Shown here: piece by piece, positions 26,044 to 34,928 of the stretch | Layout of the letters: the number at the start of each line of letters is the position of its first letter | Numbering within the stretch: position 1 is the first letter of the stretch | DNA from: Paraburkholderia haematera | GTDB lineage: Bacteria > Pseudomonadota > Gammaproteobacteria > Burkholderiales > Burkholderiaceae | Direction: 5' to 3' | Length of the DNA stretch: 64,000 nt | Assembly: GCF_905220975.1 (NCBI RefSeq) | Contig: NZ_CAJNBK010000004.1 | Span: 337,209 to 401,208, forward strand | Made by a program: the position numbers and the translations under genes | The notes under the pieces: generated by a model | Told to the model about the DNA's origin: nothing | Seen by the model: only the letters and a program-made list of their open reading frames with translations | Database searches by the model: none

Positions 26044-27120
26044 ATGTCCGCACGTCCCTACAGAATTGAAGCGCAGCCGCTGGTGCAGCGATATGCACGC
26101 GGCTGGCATTGTCTTGGTCTTGCCAGTGACTTTAAGGACGGCAAGCCGCACACGCTGAACATCTTTGGCCAACGTCTTGCCGCGTTCATGGATTCGCAGG
26201 GGCGCGTGAACGTGGTCGACGGCTTTTGTCCGCATATGGGTGGCGATCTGAGCACTGGCCGCGTGGACGGCGACACGCTGGTGTGTCCGTTTCACGGCTG
26301 GCAGTGGGACGGCGAGGGCAACTGCCAGTCGATTCCGTACTGCAAGCGGATTCCGCCGAAGGCAAAAATCGGCGCATGGCAGACGTGTGAACAGAATCAG
26401 CTCCTGTTCATCTGGCACGATCCTGAAGGTCATCCGCCGGGCGAGGACGTCGCGATTCCCCGCATCGATGCATGTTCTTCCGACGAATGGTCCGATTGGG
26501 TCGTGGACCTGATGGTGATCGGCACCAATTGCCGCGAGCTGGTCGACAACATTTCGGACATGGCGCACTTTTCCACGGTGCACGGCGCGCCGGTCGATTA
26601 CTTCGCGAACCTGTTCGAAGGACACAAAGCGACGCAATTGCTGGTGGGCCGCAGCGAACGTCTCGGTGACGACGAGTTGATCGCGCTGTCCACTTACTTT
26701 GGCCCGGCGTATCACATCACCGAGATGACAGGGCAAAGCGGCGGCCATCCGATTCATTCGATTCTGCTGAACTGCCATGTGCCGATCGACATGAACAGTT
26801 TCGAGTTGCGTTATGGCGTGATGGTGAAAAAGGTTCCCGGTTTGTCCGACGAACAGAACATGGAGATTGCGCGCGCGTATTCGAAGCAGGCGCAGGCCGC
26901 GTTTTATGAAGACGTGGCGATCTGGGACACCAAGACGCGGATCGACAATCCGTTGTTGTGCGAGGGCGATGGTCCGTTGTATCAGATGCGCGACTGGTAT
27001 TCGCAGTTTTATCTCGATGCGGCGGATGTACGGCCTTCGAGTACGGCGAGAAAGGTGGTGGAGATCAAGGTGCGCGAAGGCGGTGCGCCGCCGCCTTTGC
27101 GACATGTATTCGAGGCGTGA
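26044..27120 (+). CDS. kshA: 3-ketosteroid 9alpha-hydroxylase oxygenase (KshA)
   Basis: This 358-residue Rieske non-heme iron oxygenase hydroxylates C9 of 3-ketosteroids, which with KstD causes ring-B opening. The Rieske ligands are Cys62/His64 (FCPHMGG) and Cys81/His84 (CPFHGW). The mononuclear iron site is Asp172-His175-His180 within NISDMAHFSTVH. Length and motif spacing fit KshA rather than two-subunit ring hydroxylases. ATG 26044 follows GGAGGAGATACGAG; the open frame extends 90 bases upstream without homology. The reductase KshB is 22 kb upstream. A terminator follows at 27170. Confidence 0.9.
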   Translation: MSARPYRIEAQPLVQRYARGWHCLGLASDFKDGKPHTLNIFGQRLAAFMDSQGRVNVVDGFCPHMGGDLSTGRVDGDTLVCPFHGWQWDGEGNCQSIPYCKRIPPKAKIGAWQTCEQNQLLFIWHDPEGHPPGEDVAIPRIDACSSDEWSDWVVDLMVIGTNCRELVDNISDMAHFSTVHGAPVDYFANLFEGHKATQLLVGRSERLGDDELIALSTYFGPAYHITEMTGQSGGHPIHSILLNCHVPIDMNSFELRYGVMVKKVPGLSDEQNMEIARAYSKQAQAAFYEDVAIWDTKTRIDNPLLCEGDGPLYQMRDWYSQFYLDAADVRPSSTARKVVEIKVREGGAPPPLRHVFEA

Positions 27121-27169
27121 TGAACCGTGGCAAGGGCGGTGCATGCGCCGCCTTCAGACTGCCGATCAA

Positions 27170-27199
27170 CCCCACGTTCTTCGGAGCGTGGGGTTTTTT
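27170..27199 (+). terminator. Rho-independent terminator after kshA
   Basis: CCCCACG pairs with CGTGGGG around a 10-base loop and is followed by six T residues. It lies 50 bases after the kshA stop and just before the convergent phosphatase gene. Confidence 0.88.
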
Positions 27200-27202
27200 G
27201 CA

Positions 27203-28060
27203 TTAGGGATTCGTTGCGACGGAGGGCGCGGCCTCCAGATAGTTCTGGCGGATCTTTTCCGTATTCACGTGAAGCACGTCCACGAGGTAGTGCTGCATAC
27301 CGCCGTATTGCTGATCGATGACCTCCATTGCCGCGCCGATGTAGCCGGGATCGACGGCCAGGAGCGGGGCCAGCACATCGGGCGCGACGCCGATCTTTTG
27401 CAACTGCGCGGTTGCTTGGGCGTTGCCTGCCGCGTTATAGCGGTTCGATTCCAGGTAATTGGCAATTGCGGTAGCGCGATCGACGCCTAGCGCGGACAGC
27501 AGCAGGACGGTGGCGAATCCTGTGCGGTCTTTACCGGCGGTGCAGTGATAGAGGATGGTTTTGTTTTCTTCTGCGAGTTTTAGAAACCGGCTGAATTGCG
27601 GTTGGTAGTCGCTGGGGAATTGCTTGTAAAGCGAGATCATGAATTGATGCATTTGCGCCGGTGTGGAGCGCTTGAGCAATGGGATGATTGCTTCGGGGGA
27701 GAGGTTTCCGGCGAGTACGGGATCGGCTTGCCAGGGGAATTGAGTGGCGAAGGTCTGTTCGGCGGGTTTCTTTTCGCTTTCGGCGCGGAAGTCGAGGATG
27801 ACGTCCAGGTGCATTGCCTTGAGTTTGGCGACGTCGGCTGGTGTGGCGAAGGCCGGGTTGCCGCTCCGGTAGAGGCGGCCGGGCTGGATCTGGCGGCCAT
27901 CCAGGGTTGTTAGGCCCGCGAGGTCGCGGGTGTTCTGGATTTTTTCCATCTGGATGTAGGGGGTGGGGGTGGCTTGCTGGGCGGGTTGGGCTGTTGCTGT
28001 TATGGCTATCGTCGATAGTAGGGCAGCTAGTGCTGTGGGGATCTTCTGGTTGTGGTTCAT
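27203..28060 (-). CDS. Exported tyrosine/serine phosphatase (PtpB/IphP-like)
   Basis: This 285-residue protein has a cleavable signal peptide (MNHNQKIPTALAALLSTIAI, then TATAQPA) and the phosphatase P-loop HCTAGKDRTG with nucleophilic Cys and Arg. An N-terminal NTRDLAGL and GRLYRSGNP block is typical of PtpB/IphP-like phosphatases. A conserved Asp for general acid is plausible in the DFRAES segment. It is probably periplasmic. Its place inside the steroid cluster has no obvious metabolic reason. ATG 28060 was chosen at the signal peptide; the frame stays open upstream through repeat DNA, which is not coding. Confidence 0.82.
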   Translation of the reverse strand: MNHNQKIPTALAALLSTIAITATAQPAQQATPTPYIQMEKIQNTRDLAGLTTLDGRQIQPGRLYRSGNPAFATPADVAKLKAMHLDVILDFRAESEKKPAEQTFATQFPWQADPVLAGNLSPEAIIPLLKRSTPAQMHQFMISLYKQFPSDYQPQFSRFLKLAEENKTILYHCTAGKDRTGFATVLLLSALGVDRATAIANYLESNRYNAAGNAQATAQLQKIGVAPDVLAPLLAVDPGYIGAAMEVIDQQYGGMQHYLVDVLHVNTEKIRQNYLEAAPSVATNP

Positions 28061-28872
28061 GGTTTGGGGTTTGATGGTTTTGGTTAGTGATGGTTTTTTG
28101 CCTGTGCGGCGCTTTGTTTGTGTTTTTATGGTGTTGGCCTTTCCTTGTGTTCTTATTGGTTTATTAGTGTTCCCCCTGTGCGGGGGGGCACCTACTTTTC
28201 TTTGCCTGCCGCAAAGAAAAGTAGGCAAAAGAAAGCGGCTCACACCGCCAGCTCTTAAGCGGGTCCCCTGGCTTGGAGGAGGTAGTGGTGCATCTGGAAT
28301 CTGTGCCCTCGCACACTCCACGTTAGTGACAAAGGATTCATCAGCTCCCACTCCGCACTGCGTGCGTCGCGGATCGGCCTGCCAGGGAAACCATAGGCTT
28401 CGCTTCACGCACCAGGGGCCATCGGCTTCGCCTCGGCGAAGCGCCTCCGCACTCATGGGCGAACCCCACTTCGCATGAAGTGACCGCGGTCGCGGTGCAA
28501 CGGTGAGCCGGGAGCCGAACGGAACGCGACGGCGGAAACACGGCGAACGGCTTTACGAATTACCGCGTCGGCGCGCGCAGCGCCGCCGGAAGTATGACGG
28601 CCTTGTCACTTACGCTGAATGTGCGAGGGCACCGATTCCAGATGCACCACTACCTCCTCCAAGCCAGGGGACCCGGTTAAGAGCTGGCGGTGTGAGCCGC
28701 TTTCTTTTGCCTACTTTTCTTTGCGGCAGGCAAAGAAAAGTAGGTGCTGCCCCGCACAGGGGCAACGCTAATAAACCAATAAGAAATCAAGGAAAGGCCA
28801 ACACCATAAAAGTACAGCAAGGAAAGGCCAACACCATAAAACCACAAACAAACCGCCGAGCAGGCAAAAAAC
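28061..28872. other. Intergenic region filled by a large inverted repeat
   Basis: No convincing gene is seen in these 812 bases. Most is taken by two oppositely oriented ~240-270-base repeat arms and a ~270-base unique centre. Open frames here read through the arms and are probably spurious. Confidence 0.7.
28090..28333 (+). repeat. Left arm of a large inverted repeat (Burkholderia-type dispersed element)
   Basis: This arm matches the reverse complement of 28605-28878 at roughly 90-95% by eye. Inside it, 28191-28225 is a perfect hairpin: a 15-base stem beginning CCTACTTTTC and a CTGCC loop. The arm ends about 30 bases upstream of the phosphatase start. Confidence 0.85.
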
Positions 28873-28878
28873 CTACAA
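28605..28878 (-). repeat. Right arm of the large inverted repeat
   Basis: Reverse-complement copy of 28090-28333, with the same internal 15-base-stem hairpin at 28710-28744. A ~27-base segment containing AAGGAAAGGCCAACACCATA is duplicated in this arm only. The arm touches the 3' end of hsaF. Confidence 0.85.
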
Positions 28879-29907
28879 CACCAAAACCCCCCGCTCCCGC
28901 GCAAGCGTCAACGCCGTATCTTCAATCATATCCTCCTGCCCGCCGACCAGGCGCTTCCTCCCCATTTCGACAAGAATATCCCGCGCCGGAACCCGATACT
29001 TCGCTTCAGCCCGCTTGGCAAACAACAAGAACGACGAATAAACACCCGCATATCCAAGCGTCAACGCATCGCGATCAATCCGGATCGGCGCGTCCATGAT
29101 CGGCACCACAAGATCCTCGGCCACGTCCGAGATACTGAAAACGTCAACACCCGTCTCAATCCCCATCCGCTCGCACACAGCGATAAGAACTTCCATCGGC
29201 GTATTGCCAGCGCCAGCCCCGAGCCCAGCAGCAGCGGCATCGATACGATTGGCCCCAGCGGCCACAGCTGCAATCGAATTCGCCACCCCCATCGCAAGAT
29301 TGTGATGCCCGTGAAAACCCAACTCCGTTTCAGGCTTCAACGCGGAACGAACCAGGCCAATACGCGCAGTCACATCGTCAGGCAACATGTAACCGGCGGA
29401 GTCGGTGATATAGATGCAGTTCGCCCCATACGATTCCATCAGCTTTGCCTGTTTGACGAGCTGCTCGGGCGGCGACATATGCGCCATCATCAGAAAGCCA
29501 ACCGTGTCCATCTCCAGCTTGCGCGCAAGACCAATGTGCTGCTCGGACACGTCAGCTTCCGTACAGTGCGTCGCGACCCGGATCGTGTGCACGCCGAGTT
29601 CGTGCGCCATGCGCAAATGTTCAACCGTCCCGATACCCGGCAGCAGCAGGGCGGACACCCTGGCCTGTTTCAGCTCGCCGATCACGGCGCTGAGATAGGC
29701 CTCGTCGGTATGCGCGGGAAAGCCGTAATTGACCGATGCGCCACCCAGGCCGTCGCCGTGCGTGACTTCGATGAGCGGCACGCCAGCGGCGTCGAGCCCG
29801 CGTGCGATCGAACGCATCTGGTCGAGTGAAATCTGATGGCGCTTGGGATGCATGCCGTCGCGCAACGTCATGTCGTGTACGGTGATGCGGGTGCCTGCTA
29901 GTGACAT
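28873..29907 (-). CDS. hsaF: 4-hydroxy-2-oxovalerate aldolase family (HsaF/TesG)
   Basis: This 344-residue DRE-TIM aldolase splits 4-hydroxy-2-oxohexanoate-type acids into pyruvate and an aldehyde. It has the TLRDGMH motif (Asp17 metal ligand), the [11 protein letters not shown] block (His199 and His201), and [10 protein letters not shown] near 47-56. The ATG at 29907 follows AAGGAGTCCGAC, and the frame continues upstream without homology. The gene lies ten bases downstream of hsaG. The two products normally form a complex that channels the aldehyde, so co-expression is expected. Confidence 0.9.
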   Translation of the reverse strand: MSLAGTRITVHDMTLRDGMHPKRHQISLDQMRSIARGLDAAGVPLIEVTHGDGLGGASVNYGFPAHTDEAYLSAVIGELKQARVSALLLPGIGTVEHLRMAHELGVHTIRVATHCTEADVSEQHIGLARKLEMDTVGFLMMAHMSPPEQLVKQAKLMESYGANCIYITDSAGYMLPDDVTARIGLVRSALKPETELGFHGHHNLAMGVANSIAAVAAGANRIDAAAAGLGAGAGNTPMEVLIAVCERMGIETGVDVFSISDVAEDLVVPIMDAPIRIDRDALTLGYAGVYSSFLLFAKRAEAKYRVPARDILVEMGRKRLVGGQEDMIEDTALTLARERGVLVL

Positions 29908-29917
29908 GTCGGACTCC

Positions 29918-30817
29918 TTATGCAGTGGCGGGCGATGCAGCGAGCATCTGTTGGGCAAATACTTCGGCGGTTCGCGCGGCAGCGGCAGTCATGATGTCGA
30001 GATTGCCCGCGTATTTCGGCAGATAGTCGCCGAGGCCTTCGACTTCCATGAATACGGACACACGGCGGCCGTCGAACACGGGGCCGTTTTTCAACGTATA
30101 GCCCGGCACGTATTGGCGTACTTCCTCGATCATCGCGTGCACGGAAGCCGTAATCGCTTCGACGTCCGGATCGGTTTCCGTCAGGCAATGGATCGTGTCG
30201 CGCATGATCAGCGGCGGCTCGGCCGGATTGATCACGATGATCGCCTTGCCCACCGCAGCGCCGCCGATCTGCTCGATCGCGAGCGAAGTGGTGCGGGTGA
30301 ACTCGTCGATGTTCTTACGCGTACCGGGGCCGACCGAACGCGACGACACGGTCGCGACAATTTCGCCGTACACCACGCGCTGCACGCGCGAAACCGCATA
30401 CACCATCGGAATGGTCGCCTGGCCACCGCACGTGACCATGTTGACGTTCATGGCCTGCTGGTCGATCTGCGCAGCGAGGTTGACCGGCGGCACGCAGAAC
30501 GGGCCGATCGCAGCGGGTGTCAGGTCGATCACGCGCACGCCGCGCGCGGTCAGTTTGTCAGAGTGCTCGCGGTGCACGTATGCGGAAGTGGCGTCGAAGG
30601 CGATGCGGATATCGTCGGCGGCCAGATGGGGCAGCAAGCCGTCAATACCGTCGGCAGTCGTTTTCAGTCCCATTTCGCGGGCCCGCGCGAGGCCGTCGGA
30701 GTCAGGGTCGACGCCCACCATCCACACGGGTTCGAGCACCGCGCTGCGGCGCAGTTTGTACAGCAGATCGGTGCCGATGTTGCCGGGCCCGATCAACGCG
30801 CATTTGATCTTGCTCAT
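29918..30817 (-). CDS. hsaG: Acylating acetaldehyde/propanal dehydrogenase (HsaG/TesF)
   Basis: This 299-residue CoA-dependent aldehyde dehydrogenase of the DmpF family has the Rossmann start [12 protein letters not shown] and catalytic Cys130 in [11 protein letters not shown]. In the steroid pathway it converts propanal from HsaF to propionyl-CoA. Length equals the family norm (about 300-315). It lies between hsaE and hsaF with short gaps (34 and 10 bases), a classic meta-cleavage lower-pathway operon. A phenol/biphenyl origin would look alike, but the surrounding genes are steroid-specific. Confidence 0.9.
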   Translation of the reverse strand: MSKIKCALIGPGNIGTDLLYKLRRSAVLEPVWMVGVDPDSDGLARAREMGLKTTADGIDGLLPHLAADDIRIAFDATSAYVHREHSDKLTARGVRVIDLTPAAIGPFCVPPVNLAAQIDQQAMNVNMVTCGGQATIPMVYAVSRVQRVVYGEIVATVSSRSVGPGTRKNIDEFTRTTSLAIEQIGGAAVGKAIIVINPAEPPLIMRDTIHCLTETDPDVEAITASVHAMIEEVRQYVPGYTLKNGPVFDGRRVSVFMEVEGLGDYLPKYAGNLDIMTAAAARTAEVFAQQMLAASPATA

Positions 30818-30851
30818 TCAATGGATCCTCAAGGAAAAGACACTCAAACGG

Positions 30852-31634
30852 TCAGATGAAGCGCACAGCGCAACTGCCGATGCCTTCAATCCGCATGTGC
30901 AGCTGGTCGCCGCAAGCGACAGGTATCAATGCCGCCAGCGAACCCGACAGCACGACTTCTCCGGCGAGCAATGGCATGCCGAGTTCGCCTAGCGTGTTCG
31001 CAAGCCATGCCACCGCATCGGCCGGGTGACCCAGCGCGGCAGCGCCGATTCCCTCCGCTACACGCGCGCCGTTCTTATCGAGCGTCATGCGGCAAGCGGC
31101 GAGATCGAGCGCGTGCGGTGAGACGCGCTCATCGCCGAGCACGTAGACGCCACAAGAGGCGTTATCGGCCACCGTGTCGCCGATGCGGATCGCCCAGTCG
31201 CGGACGCGCGAATCGACGATCTCGAAGCAGGCGCCGACGGCTTCGGTTGCGGCCAGCACCGCGTCTCGCGTGATGCCCGGGCCGCGCAAATCGTCTTTCA
31301 GATAGAACGCAATTTCGCCTTCCGCGCGCGGTGCGATCAGCTTCGCGATCGGGATGTCCTCGCCTGCGACGTAGTGCATACCGGACAGGAGCACGCCGAA
31401 ATCCGGCTGGCGCACGTCGAGCATGTCCTGCACGGCCTGGCTCGTTACGCCGATTTTCTTGCCGACAATGGTTTCACCCGCTTCGATGCGGCGTGCGACG
31501 AAATGCTGCTGCACGCGGTAAGCGTCGGCGAGCGACAACCCGCCGGCGCGTGCCGAGAACGGTGCGATCGGCGCGCGCTCGCGCCATGCGTGGTAAAGCT
31601 CGTCGCCGAGTGTGGCGTGAAGTGTCGAAGTCAT
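30852..31634 (-). CDS. hsaE: 2-hydroxypenta-2,4-dienoate hydratase (HsaE/TesE)
   Basis: This 260-residue protein of the MhpD/fumarylacetoacetase-like hydratase family has IVGKKIGVTSQAVQ, the PDFGVL loop, and metal-site residues in APRAEGEIAFYL and ACFEIVDSR. It hydrates the 2-hydroxyhexadienoate released by HsaD. ATG 31634 was chosen; a TTG at 31646 is in frame, and neither has a strong Shine-Dalgarno. It follows the DUF1329 gene by 83 bases on the same strand. Confidence 0.88.
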   Translation of the reverse strand: MTSTLHATLGDELYHAWRERAPIAPFSARAGGLSLADAYRVQQHFVARRIEAGETIVGKKIGVTSQAVQDMLDVRQPDFGVLLSGMHYVAGEDIPIAKLIAPRAEGEIAFYLKDDLRGPGITRDAVLAATEAVGACFEIVDSRVRDWAIRIGDTVADNASCGVYVLGDERVSPHALDLAACRMTLDKNGARVAEGIGAAALGHPADAVAWLANTLGELGMPLLAGEVVLSGSLAALIPVACGDQLHMRIEGIGSCAVRFI

Positions 31635-31717
31635 GGCGAGCGCCAATAGAAAGGGAAAAGCGCCGGGGCGGACCTGAATCCGTCCCCGGTCGTGGCCTCA
31701 AACGAGGTGCAACGAGA

Positions 31718-33109
31718 TCAATTACCCGCGCCGCGAATCGCGTCGGGTGAGAAGTACGCTTCGGTCAGTTGCGAGCCGCGCGTGAGCACGGGCATCGGTT
31801 CCTGATTCGACAGACGGTCCGCGTAGTAGGCGCCCGAGATCAGATCGTGATAGAACACGGAGGTCGAGTAGAACGTTTTGGCGTCGAACGCATAGAGCGT
31901 CGGGGCGAGGTTGGTGCGCCACAGCGTGCCGCGGGCGTCGTAGTTATCGGCGGTAACTGCGTTCCAGGTGTCTTCGTCGAGATACAGCACTCGTTTCGCA
32001 TATTGATGGCGATAACCGGATTTGAGCGTCGCCTGCAACACCCACACGCGATGCAGTTCGAAGCGCATGTACTGCGTGTTCTCATGGCCCTTGGTCAGAA
32101 TATCGGTGTATTTGATCGACGGGTCCATCAGTTTGTAGTTGTCGTACGGCACATACACTTCGCGCTTGCCGAGGATCTTCCAGTCGTAACGTTCGCCTGA
32201 ACCGTTGAAGAGGCGATCGTCGTCGACGGTGCGAAAGCCGCCCGGGCCTTCGGGTTGATCGAAGCCGAACTCAGGCGCCTGACGCACGCGCCGTGTGCCC
32301 GGGTTATAGGACCACGTGCGGCGTGTATCGGAGCCTTCCTGGTCCCACATCTCAAAGCCGGTGATGATCGTGCCGCGATCGGACAAGGGCAGCATGGTGG
32401 TCTGACGGAAGAAGCTCTTTGCGTTCAGCGCGTTCTTCGGATCGAAGTGGTCGGCGCTGCGCGGCCCGTAAATCGCGTACTGCACCTTACCCCATGCAAT
32501 ATTGCCGTCGGGGTAGACCACGGCCTGATCGTAGGTCGCGGTTTCGCCTTCGATCGCCGATGCGAAACGCAGATTCCACATCGCCTCGACACCGTGTTTC
32601 GGCACCGGGAACGGCGTGACCGGCGGGAAATCCTTGAGGCCGTTCTGGTCTTTCGTCATCGTGGTGGTCGGCGCGTACAGACGGATGTCCTTGTACACGG
32701 CGTCGCCATAGCTGAAATCGCGGTGGCTCGGATAGACCGGAATCTTGAAGGTATCCGGATACTTCTTGAGCAGCGCTTTCTCGCCGTCGGTGAGACGCGC
32801 TTCGTACTGCTGCATGTTCTGCGCGGTGATCACGAAGAGCGGTTTCTCGTTCGCATACGGATCGGGAAAGCGCTGGCCCGGCTTGTAGTCGACGCCCGAC
32901 GGCGTGCCGAACCATTTGCCGCTCCACGCGGGAATCGTGCCGTCGGCGTTGCCCGCGCGTTCGGCACCCATCGGCGTGAGCGGACCTTCGAGTTTGGCGA
33001 TATCTTCGGGGCTGGTTTTGGCGAACGATGGGGCGCCCAGTGCGGCTGCGAGCACCGCGCCTGCCGCGAAAACGCCGACACGCAGTGTGGGATTGAAAAT
33101 TCGACTCAT
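31718..33109 (-). CDS. DUF1329 envelope protein
   Basis: This 463-residue exported protein has a signal peptide ending near GAPSFAKT. It is recognisable as DUF1329: LEGPLTPMGAERAGNADGTI, IPAWSGKW, and repeated WDQEG and YDNYKLMDPS-type segments. The fold is LolA/LolB-like by family knowledge. It is regularly encoded next to DUF1302, Ycf48-like and MMPL genes in clusters for hydrophobic substrates, and all four are present in this window. The ATG follows AGAGGATTTGGTC. A likely role is moving lipophilic molecules through the periplasm or outer membrane, but the steroid link is inference. Confidence 0.83.
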   Translation of the reverse strand: MSRIFNPTLRVGVFAAGAVLAAALGAPSFAKTSPEDIAKLEGPLTPMGAERAGNADGTIPAWSGKWFGTPSGVDYKPGQRFPDPYANEKPLFVITAQNMQQYEARLTDGEKALLKKYPDTFKIPVYPSHRDFSYGDAVYKDIRLYAPTTTMTKDQNGLKDFPPVTPFPVPKHGVEAMWNLRFASAIEGETATYDQAVVYPDGNIAWGKVQYAIYGPRSADHFDPKNALNAKSFFRQTTMLPLSDRGTIITGFEMWDQEGSDTRRTWSYNPGTRRVRQAPEFGFDQPEGPGGFRTVDDDRLFNGSGERYDWKILGKREVYVPYDNYKLMDPSIKYTDILTKGHENTQYMRFELHRVWVLQATLKSGYRHQYAKRVLYLDEDTWNAVTADNYDARGTLWRTNLAPTLYAFDAKTFYSTSVFYHDLISGAYYADRLSNQEPMPVLTRGSQLTEAYFSPDAIRGAGN

Positions 33110-33209
33110 GACCAAATCCTCTTGCAGTAAAAATACGGCTGATTCAAAGGGTGATGCTTGCTGCAAAGCGCCTGAAACACAGGGCGCTCATCAAGCTCGG
33201 CGTGCGGCA

Positions 33210-34799
33210 TCAGAACGAGTAGGTCGCTGTCGCGAGCACATAATCGCGATCGGCGAGCGGGCGATTGTTCGGGTCCGGCGTGCCGAGGAATTTCGCGTAG
33301 ACAATCCCGAGCTTCAGGTTGCTCAGGCGCGTGAAGTTCACACCGACCGTCACGCGGTGGTCGCCCACGCCGGTCAATGAACCCAGCGCACCGGATAGTG
33401 CGGATTTGCCGGTGAAGTCGTCGGCATAGGTGATCGGCACGTCGACGTCCCAGCCGTTGAAGACGTTCTTGTAGCTGAGGGTCCATGCCACCTCGAAGGC
33501 GGCGGAATTGCGCGTGTTGCTGAGCGTCGTCGAGCCCATGATCGGCGTGAGGTTGCCGGCGTGCACATACGAGACTTCACCTACCAGCGTTTGCGATGCG
33601 GCAAGGAAGGTCGGTCCGATCGAATAGATTGCGGAGAGATTCGATTGCCATACGTCGCCGCGCGTGGACTGTGCACCCGCGGGTGTGTTCACGAGCACCG
33701 CGGCGCCTTGACGGTACGACGTTTCACCAGCGACGTTCACGCCGTTCAGATCGGTCGAGAAGCTCAGGCCGGAGAGTTTGATGTGGTCGAAGTACTTTTG
33801 CTGGTACTGGAGCGTCGGGAAGAACGTCGTGACGACACTCGGGTTCATGTCGTTGTAGTGCAGGTAGTACGCACCGATTTCGGTGTCGCCGAACACGCGC
33901 CAGCGTGCGCCCACACCCCACTGGTCGTCGCCGTTCGGCCGGATGTCGTTGCCACGCGGAATCTGGATGCCGCCCGGCCCGATGATGTATTGCGCGCCGG
34001 GGCCGACGACGTCCGAGTAGCTCCAGAAGGCGCCGGGCGGCACGAGTCGGTTAGGCTGGAACGCAAACTGGTAATAGCCGAGCAGGCTGAAGTTAGGCGC
34101 GATTTGCCACTGCGTCGAAATCTGCGGCACGGGCAGCAGGATGTCCTTGACCTCCGCTCCGGCCACATAGCTCGCGGTCGCATTGGCCGGCCCCTGGGCG
34201 CCCGAGATGTTCGGAAAGAACACGCTTTCGCCCCACGCGACCACTTGCTCGCCCACCTTGACGTTCAGACTCGTGCCGCCCAGATGAATCGTGTCGTACG
34301 CATAGGCTGCGAGCAACTGCGGATATCCGCCGGCAAAGTAGCTCGCGTCGCTGGTGAACTGGTTATACGCGCCGCTATGGTTGACGGTGAAGGGCGCGTC
34401 GTTGTTGTTCGGGTGCTGGTATGCCTGATCGTAGAACACGTTGGCTCGCACGAAGACACCCCAGTCGTCGTGCTTGAGGTTCACTTCGCCGAGCAGGCTG
34501 ACCTGATTCTCGATCAGCTTGTTCTTCGCGAAGTTGCGGTCGCCGTCGTCGCCGTTGATGTTTTCGGGCGTCAGCAGATTGCCGCTCGGCGCGCGCGTGC
34601 GCATTCCAAGGCCGTAGCCGAGCGTGAAGGTGTAATCGAGCGTGGTGTCCGCGCCGAGATTGACCGTGTCGCCCGCGTAAGCCGATGTGGCGAACGTCGT
34701 CATCGTTGCTGCCGACGCCGCTGCCAGCACGGCGAGTCTGCATGCCGCGCACACCGCGCGCATCGCCGGTGCGCGCTCTTGTGTTCCGTTGATCTGCAT
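33210..34799 (-). CDS. DUF1302 outer-membrane beta-barrel protein
   Basis: This 529-residue exported protein has a signal peptide (cleavage after SAYA) and ends ATATYSF, a C-terminal Phe expected of an outer-membrane barrel. Alternating aromatic strands and DUF1302 landmarks are present (ENQVSLLGEVNLKHDDWGVF, NVKVGEQVVAWGES). AGGAGACGG precedes the ATG. It is the first gene of the envelope pair with DUF1329 and leads into hsaE-hsaG-hsaF, so envelope and ring-degradation functions share a transcript. It could serve as a steroid-uptake porin. No TonB box or plug domain is seen. Confidence 0.84.
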   Translation of the reverse strand: MQINGTQERAPAMRAVCAACRLAVLAAASAATMTTFATSAYAGDTVNLGADTTLDYTFTLGYGLGMRTRAPSGNLLTPENINGDDGDRNFAKNKLIENQVSLLGEVNLKHDDWGVFVRANVFYDQAYQHPNNNDAPFTVNHSGAYNQFTSDASYFAGGYPQLLAAYAYDTIHLGGTSLNVKVGEQVVAWGESVFFPNISGAQGPANATASYVAGAEVKDILLPVPQISTQWQIAPNFSLLGYYQFAFQPNRLVPPGAFWSYSDVVGPGAQYIIGPGGIQIPRGNDIRPNGDDQWGVGARWRVFGDTEIGAYYLHYNDMNPSVVTTFFPTLQYQQKYFDHIKLSGLSFSTDLNGVNVAGETSYRQGAAVLVNTPAGAQSTRGDVWQSNLSAIYSIGPTFLAASQTLVGEVSYVHAGNLTPIMGSTTLSNTRNSAAFEVAWTLSYKNVFNGWDVDVPITYADDFTGKSALSGALGSLTGVGDHRVTVGVNFTRLSNLKLGIVYAKFLGTPDPNNRPLADRDYVLATATYSF

Positions 34800-34928
34800 T
34801 CCGTCTCCTCTGTGGTCACTTCTGAAATTTGTTGTGATCAGAGGTTAGGGGGCACGTGCGGCGCGAGAATCGTCAAAACGGACTAGTCGCTTGCCCCAGG
34901 GATGCGAGGCGTGCGTGTGTGAATGCGT

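Noticed and set aside
28503..29099. Open frames inside the large inverted repeat
   Set aside because: They read the repeat arms and the antisense of hsaF. Similar peptides arise from both arms simply because the DNA is repeated.
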